Shown piece by piece: positions 61,988 through 64,000 of a stretch of DNA of 64,000 nucleotides. Below the pieces are notes generated by a model. It was given only the letters and a program-made list of their open reading frames with translations, did not search any database and was not told the origin of the DNA. The stretch comes from Nitrospinae bacterium CG11_big_fil_rev_8_21_14_0_20_45_15. GTDB taxonomy: Bacteria > Nitrospinota > Nitrospinia > Nitrospinales > VA-1. Each line of letters opens with the position of its first letter. Within the stretch, counting starts at the first letter, position 1. The position numbers and the translations under genes are program-made. The stretch lies in NCBI GenBank assembly GCA_002787235.1, contig PCWG01000042.1, positions 62,001 through 126,000 of the forward strand, in the 5' to 3' direction.

Positions 61988-62436
61988 GAATCGATGTCCT
62001 GATTCAATTTAGTTTGTAATTCTTTGGATGGCTGGTTCAGCTCGGCATGATAAAACCAAACGAGTGCCTCGCCGCAATTTCCAAGTTTTTGATAGAGCCG
62101 ACCGGCTTTATGCGCCGCTGTGGCTCGCTCTGGACCCCGCACCGATGCGGTTTCCAGATATTTTATGTATTGCTGTACCGCTTGTTCATAGAGACCCGCT
62201 TCGTCCAGCCGGGCACCGAGTAATGGAAGTTGCTCGGTCCAAATGGATAAAGAAGGTGTCTCTGCGGGTGTGGAAGAATTCTTTTTGTTATTCACAATAG
62301 GTGATTTCAGAAACTTCGTGAACACCGCACCCATTGCGATCAACGTCAGTAACGTTAAAATGATGATAGGAATCTTTATGGAGAGTCCCACTTTATTTTT
62401 TTGCTTGTAGGGATTTTCTATTTCCATAGGGTACAT
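61954..62436 (-). CDS. Small membrane protein with TPR-like region
   Basis: This 160-residue protein has one N-terminal helix (about 20-38) and a helical TPR-like region with AGLYEQAVQQYIKYLETA and HKAGRLYQKLGNCGEALVW. Three ATG codons (62466, 62436, 62427) could start it; none has an ideal ribosome site. It lies between the DUF58 gene and the BatD-like gene and probably belongs to the same complex. Confidence 0.6.
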   Translation of the reverse strand: MYPMEIENPYKQKNKVGLSIKIPIIILTLLTLIAMGAVFTKFLKSPIVNNKKNSSTPAETPSLSIWTEQLPLLGARLDEAGLYEQAVQQYIKYLETASVRGPERATAAHKAGRLYQKLGNCGEALVWFYHAELNQPSKELQTKLNQDIDSCLTNIRRPKN

Positions 62437-62473
62437 TAGCCTTTGCAGTAAAAAAGGGTGACACATCCGCGCA

Positions 62474-63424
62474 TCAGCGTCTTTTTTCTCTTTGTTTGAA
62501 GAAACGGATGATCGGTTGAGTCAGTGATTTTCGCGTGTCGATATCAATCACACCCACACCCAGAGAACGAAACAGTTTTAGAAAATCAGTATGTGCCTGC
62601 TCGGCGATTTGACGATACTGTTTTCGCAAAGCGTCATTGCCAGAATTTGCCAGATATTTTTCACCCGTTTCTTTATCTTCCAGGTACAGCATTCCCACAT
62701 TGGGCCAATCAAATTCACGTGGATCGCGAATACAGATAGCGACCAGATCGTGCTTTTGGTTGGCAAGCTTCAAACTTTTTTCAAATCCGGAATCCTGAAA
62801 ATCTGAAATCAGGAATGCGACGCTTTTACGTTTTTGAATTCGCGTCAAGTATTCCAGAGGAAGTTTGAGGTCGGTTCCCTTGCCCTCTGGATTGAATTCA
62901 AGGATAGAGCGTATGATATTCCAGATATGCGCTTTGCCTTTTTTGGGTGGAATGTAACGTTCGATACGGTCTGAAAATACGATGAGGCCGACTTTGTCGT
63001 TATTTTTGATCGCAGAAAATGCCAGTAGAGAAGCGATCTCGGCGGCGATTTCACTTTTTGAATGTTCTCCCGTTCCAAAATTTCCAGAGGCACTGACATC
63101 GACGAGCAGAGTCACCGTCAATTCACGTTCCTCGATAAATTCTTTGATGAAGGGATGGCTCATGCGCGCCGTTACATTCCAGTCGATCAGGCGGACATCG
63201 TCACCGGGAGAATACTCCCGAACTTCGCTGAACTCCATACCACGGCCTTTAAAGGCCGAGTGGTACTCGCCCGTCATGAAATCATCGACGAGATGATTGG
63301 TTTTGATCTGGATCGCTCTCACCTTCTTCAAAAGATCCGAAGAGGTAACATTTTCTGCCGGAGCAGAAGGTGACAGGGGAGGGGCAAACCAATCTTTAAG
63401 TTTTGTAAACGGGGCGAAAGTCAT
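62474..63424 (-). CDS. DUF58 domain protein of the MoxR/Bat unit
   Basis: This 316-residue protein has the DUF58 core EFSEVREYSPGDDVRLIDWN with RMSHPFIKEF, followed by a VWA-like fold with LLVDVSASGNFG. It has no membrane segment. DUF58 proteins almost always sit beside moxR. It starts 16 bases after the moxR stop. Confidence 0.9.
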   Translation of the reverse strand: MTFAPFTKLKDWFAPPLSPSAPAENVTSSDLLKKVRAIQIKTNHLVDDFMTGEYHSAFKGRGMEFSEVREYSPGDDVRLIDWNVTARMSHPFIKEFIEERELTVTLLVDVSASGNFGTGEHSKSEIAAEIASLLAFSAIKNNDKVGLIVFSDRIERYIPPKKGKAHIWNIIRSILEFNPEGKGTDLKLPLEYLTRIQKRKSVAFLISDFQDSGFEKSLKLANQKHDLVAICIRDPREFDWPNVGMLYLEDKETGEKYLANSGNDALRKQYRQIAEQAHTDFLKLFRSLGVGVIDIDTRKSLTQPIIRFFKQREKRR

Positions 63425-63440
63425 AACTTTCGATCAGAAT

Positions 63441-64000
63441 TCATGGAACTTCAATGGTGTCAAAAATCTTCTTCAATAATTGGTCAGAATCGACATTCTC
63501 AGCTTCCGCTTCGTAAGACAGGATAACACGGTGGCGCAATACATCCATGCCTACCGTTTTGATATCATGCGGGACCACATAGCCTCTGCCCTGTACAAAG
63601 GCATGTGCCTTGGCGGCCCGGTGCAGAAAAATCGAAGCACGTGGCGAAGCCCCGAATTGAATCAATGCCGAAAGATCCGAAAGGCCGTATTCGGCAGGGA
63701 TCCGCGTTGCGGCTACAATGTTCACGATATAATCTTCGAGATTTTCGTCGATGTAAATAGTGTCAAACACTTTACGCGCACGCACCAGATCCTCAGGCCC
63801 TATGACAGGTTGAGCGGTGACATGTTCCTTTTGCGAAGACATCATCTGCATGATTCGTTTTTCTTCCACTTTTGAAGGATAGTCGACTTTGAGCTTGAAA
63901 ATGAAGCGATCTACTTGTGCCTCTGGAAGAGGGTAGGTGCCTTCTTGCTCAATGGGATTTTGCGTGGCGATGACCATGAAGGGCGATTCGAGTTGAAACG
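63441..64000 (-). CDS. moxR: MoxR-family AAA+ ATPase (C-terminal part, runs off the window)
   Basis: About 186 residues are visible, and the N-terminal end with Walker A lies beyond the right edge. The visible part has [20 protein letters not shown] with [12 protein letters not shown], the MoxR sensor 1 region, then the lid with [19 protein letters not shown]. MoxR acts as a chaperone-like ATPase for VWA proteins such as BatA/B. It heads the unit in the window. Confidence 0.93.
   Translation of the reverse strand, partial: FQLESPFMVIATQNPIEQEGTYPLPEAQVDRFIFKLKVDYPSKVEEKRIMQMMSSQKEHVTAQPVIGPEDLVRARKVFDTIYIDENLEDYIVNIVAATRIPAEYGLSDLSALIQFGASPRASIFLHRAAKAHAFVQGRGYVVPHDIKTVGMDVLRHRVILSYEAEAENVDSDQLLKKIFDTIEVP

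Noticed and set aside
1-64000. CRISPR arrays, insertion sequences, prophage, tRNA or rRNA genes
   Set aside because: I saw no spaced direct repeats, transposase or integrase motifs, or tRNA-like cloverleaf in the window. A tRNAscan and CRISPR search would settle it.

Overview
The window (about 46-47% GC by eye) is a chromosomal segment of a diderm, flagellated, aerobic bacterium. The diderm call rests on a TonB-dependent receptor, a TonB-like protein, Lgt/LspA and periplasmic lipoproteins. The flagellar block fliOPQR-flhBA-flhF-flhG-fliA, LL-diaminopimelate aminotransferase (dapL), a full MoxR/Bat operon and a B12 salvage regulon together resemble Nitrospinota (Nitrospina-like) or other former Deltaproteobacteria. 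That placement is inference; no rRNA gene is present to test it. I saw no tRNA, rRNA, CRISPR array, insertion sequence or prophage. Gene density is high and most neighbours overlap or nearly touch.

Layout. 1-7.5 kb: end of an unknown gene, an AddAB-like recombination helicase/nuclease pair, then molybdopterin genes moaC-moaD-moaE. 7.5-16.2 kb: two YdcF-like membrane proteins, a VOC protein, an EamA transporter, an M16 protease, an ABC1/UbiB-type kinase, a TPR protein and tatA. 16.4-25.8 kb: one flagellar operon on the minus strand, from fliO to fliA, with a possible sigma-54 promoter before fliO and a small two-helix membrane protein between flhG and fliA. 26-28.3 kb: a GlcG/HbpS-like protein, folK and dapL.

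28.4-41.5 kb is a cobalamin regulon on the minus strand. It begins at a B12 riboswitch (41.4-41.5 kb) feeding btuF-btuD-btuC-cobQ-cobS and a cobU-bluB gene fusion. It continues through two tandem, closely similar B12 riboswitches (34.5-34.8 kb) into btuB, a BtuM-like membrane protein, a TonB protein, a periplasmic protein made of nine exact 25-residue Asp-rich repeats, a c-type cytochrome lipoprotein and cobT. Together these would import corrinoids across both membranes, make and activate dimethylbenzimidazole, and finish cobalamin. No corrin-ring genes are here, so the set reads as uptake plus salvage.

41.5-47.7 kb: an esterase, a CCA/poly(A) nucleotidyltransferase family protein, a ParA/MinD ATPase paired with a large acidic single-helix membrane protein (a possible polar landmark system), and a glycosyltransferase. 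47.8-54.4 kb: a site-2-type protease, ileS-lspA-lgt, a small unknown protein, an HDOD protein and a receiver-only response regulator. 54.4-64 kb: a MoxR/Bat stress operon on the minus strand (moxR, DUF58, small TPR-like, BatD-like, batA, batB, [BI-1 gene], batC, batD, batE), with moxR running off the right edge.

The points most worth following are the tandem B12 riboswitches with a mini-ORF between them, the CobU-BluB fusion, the 25-residue repeat protein in the B12/TonB operon, the ParA plus acidic membrane protein pair, a MoaD that ends Gly-Gly-Ile, and the BI-1 gene with an odd spacer inside the Bat operon.
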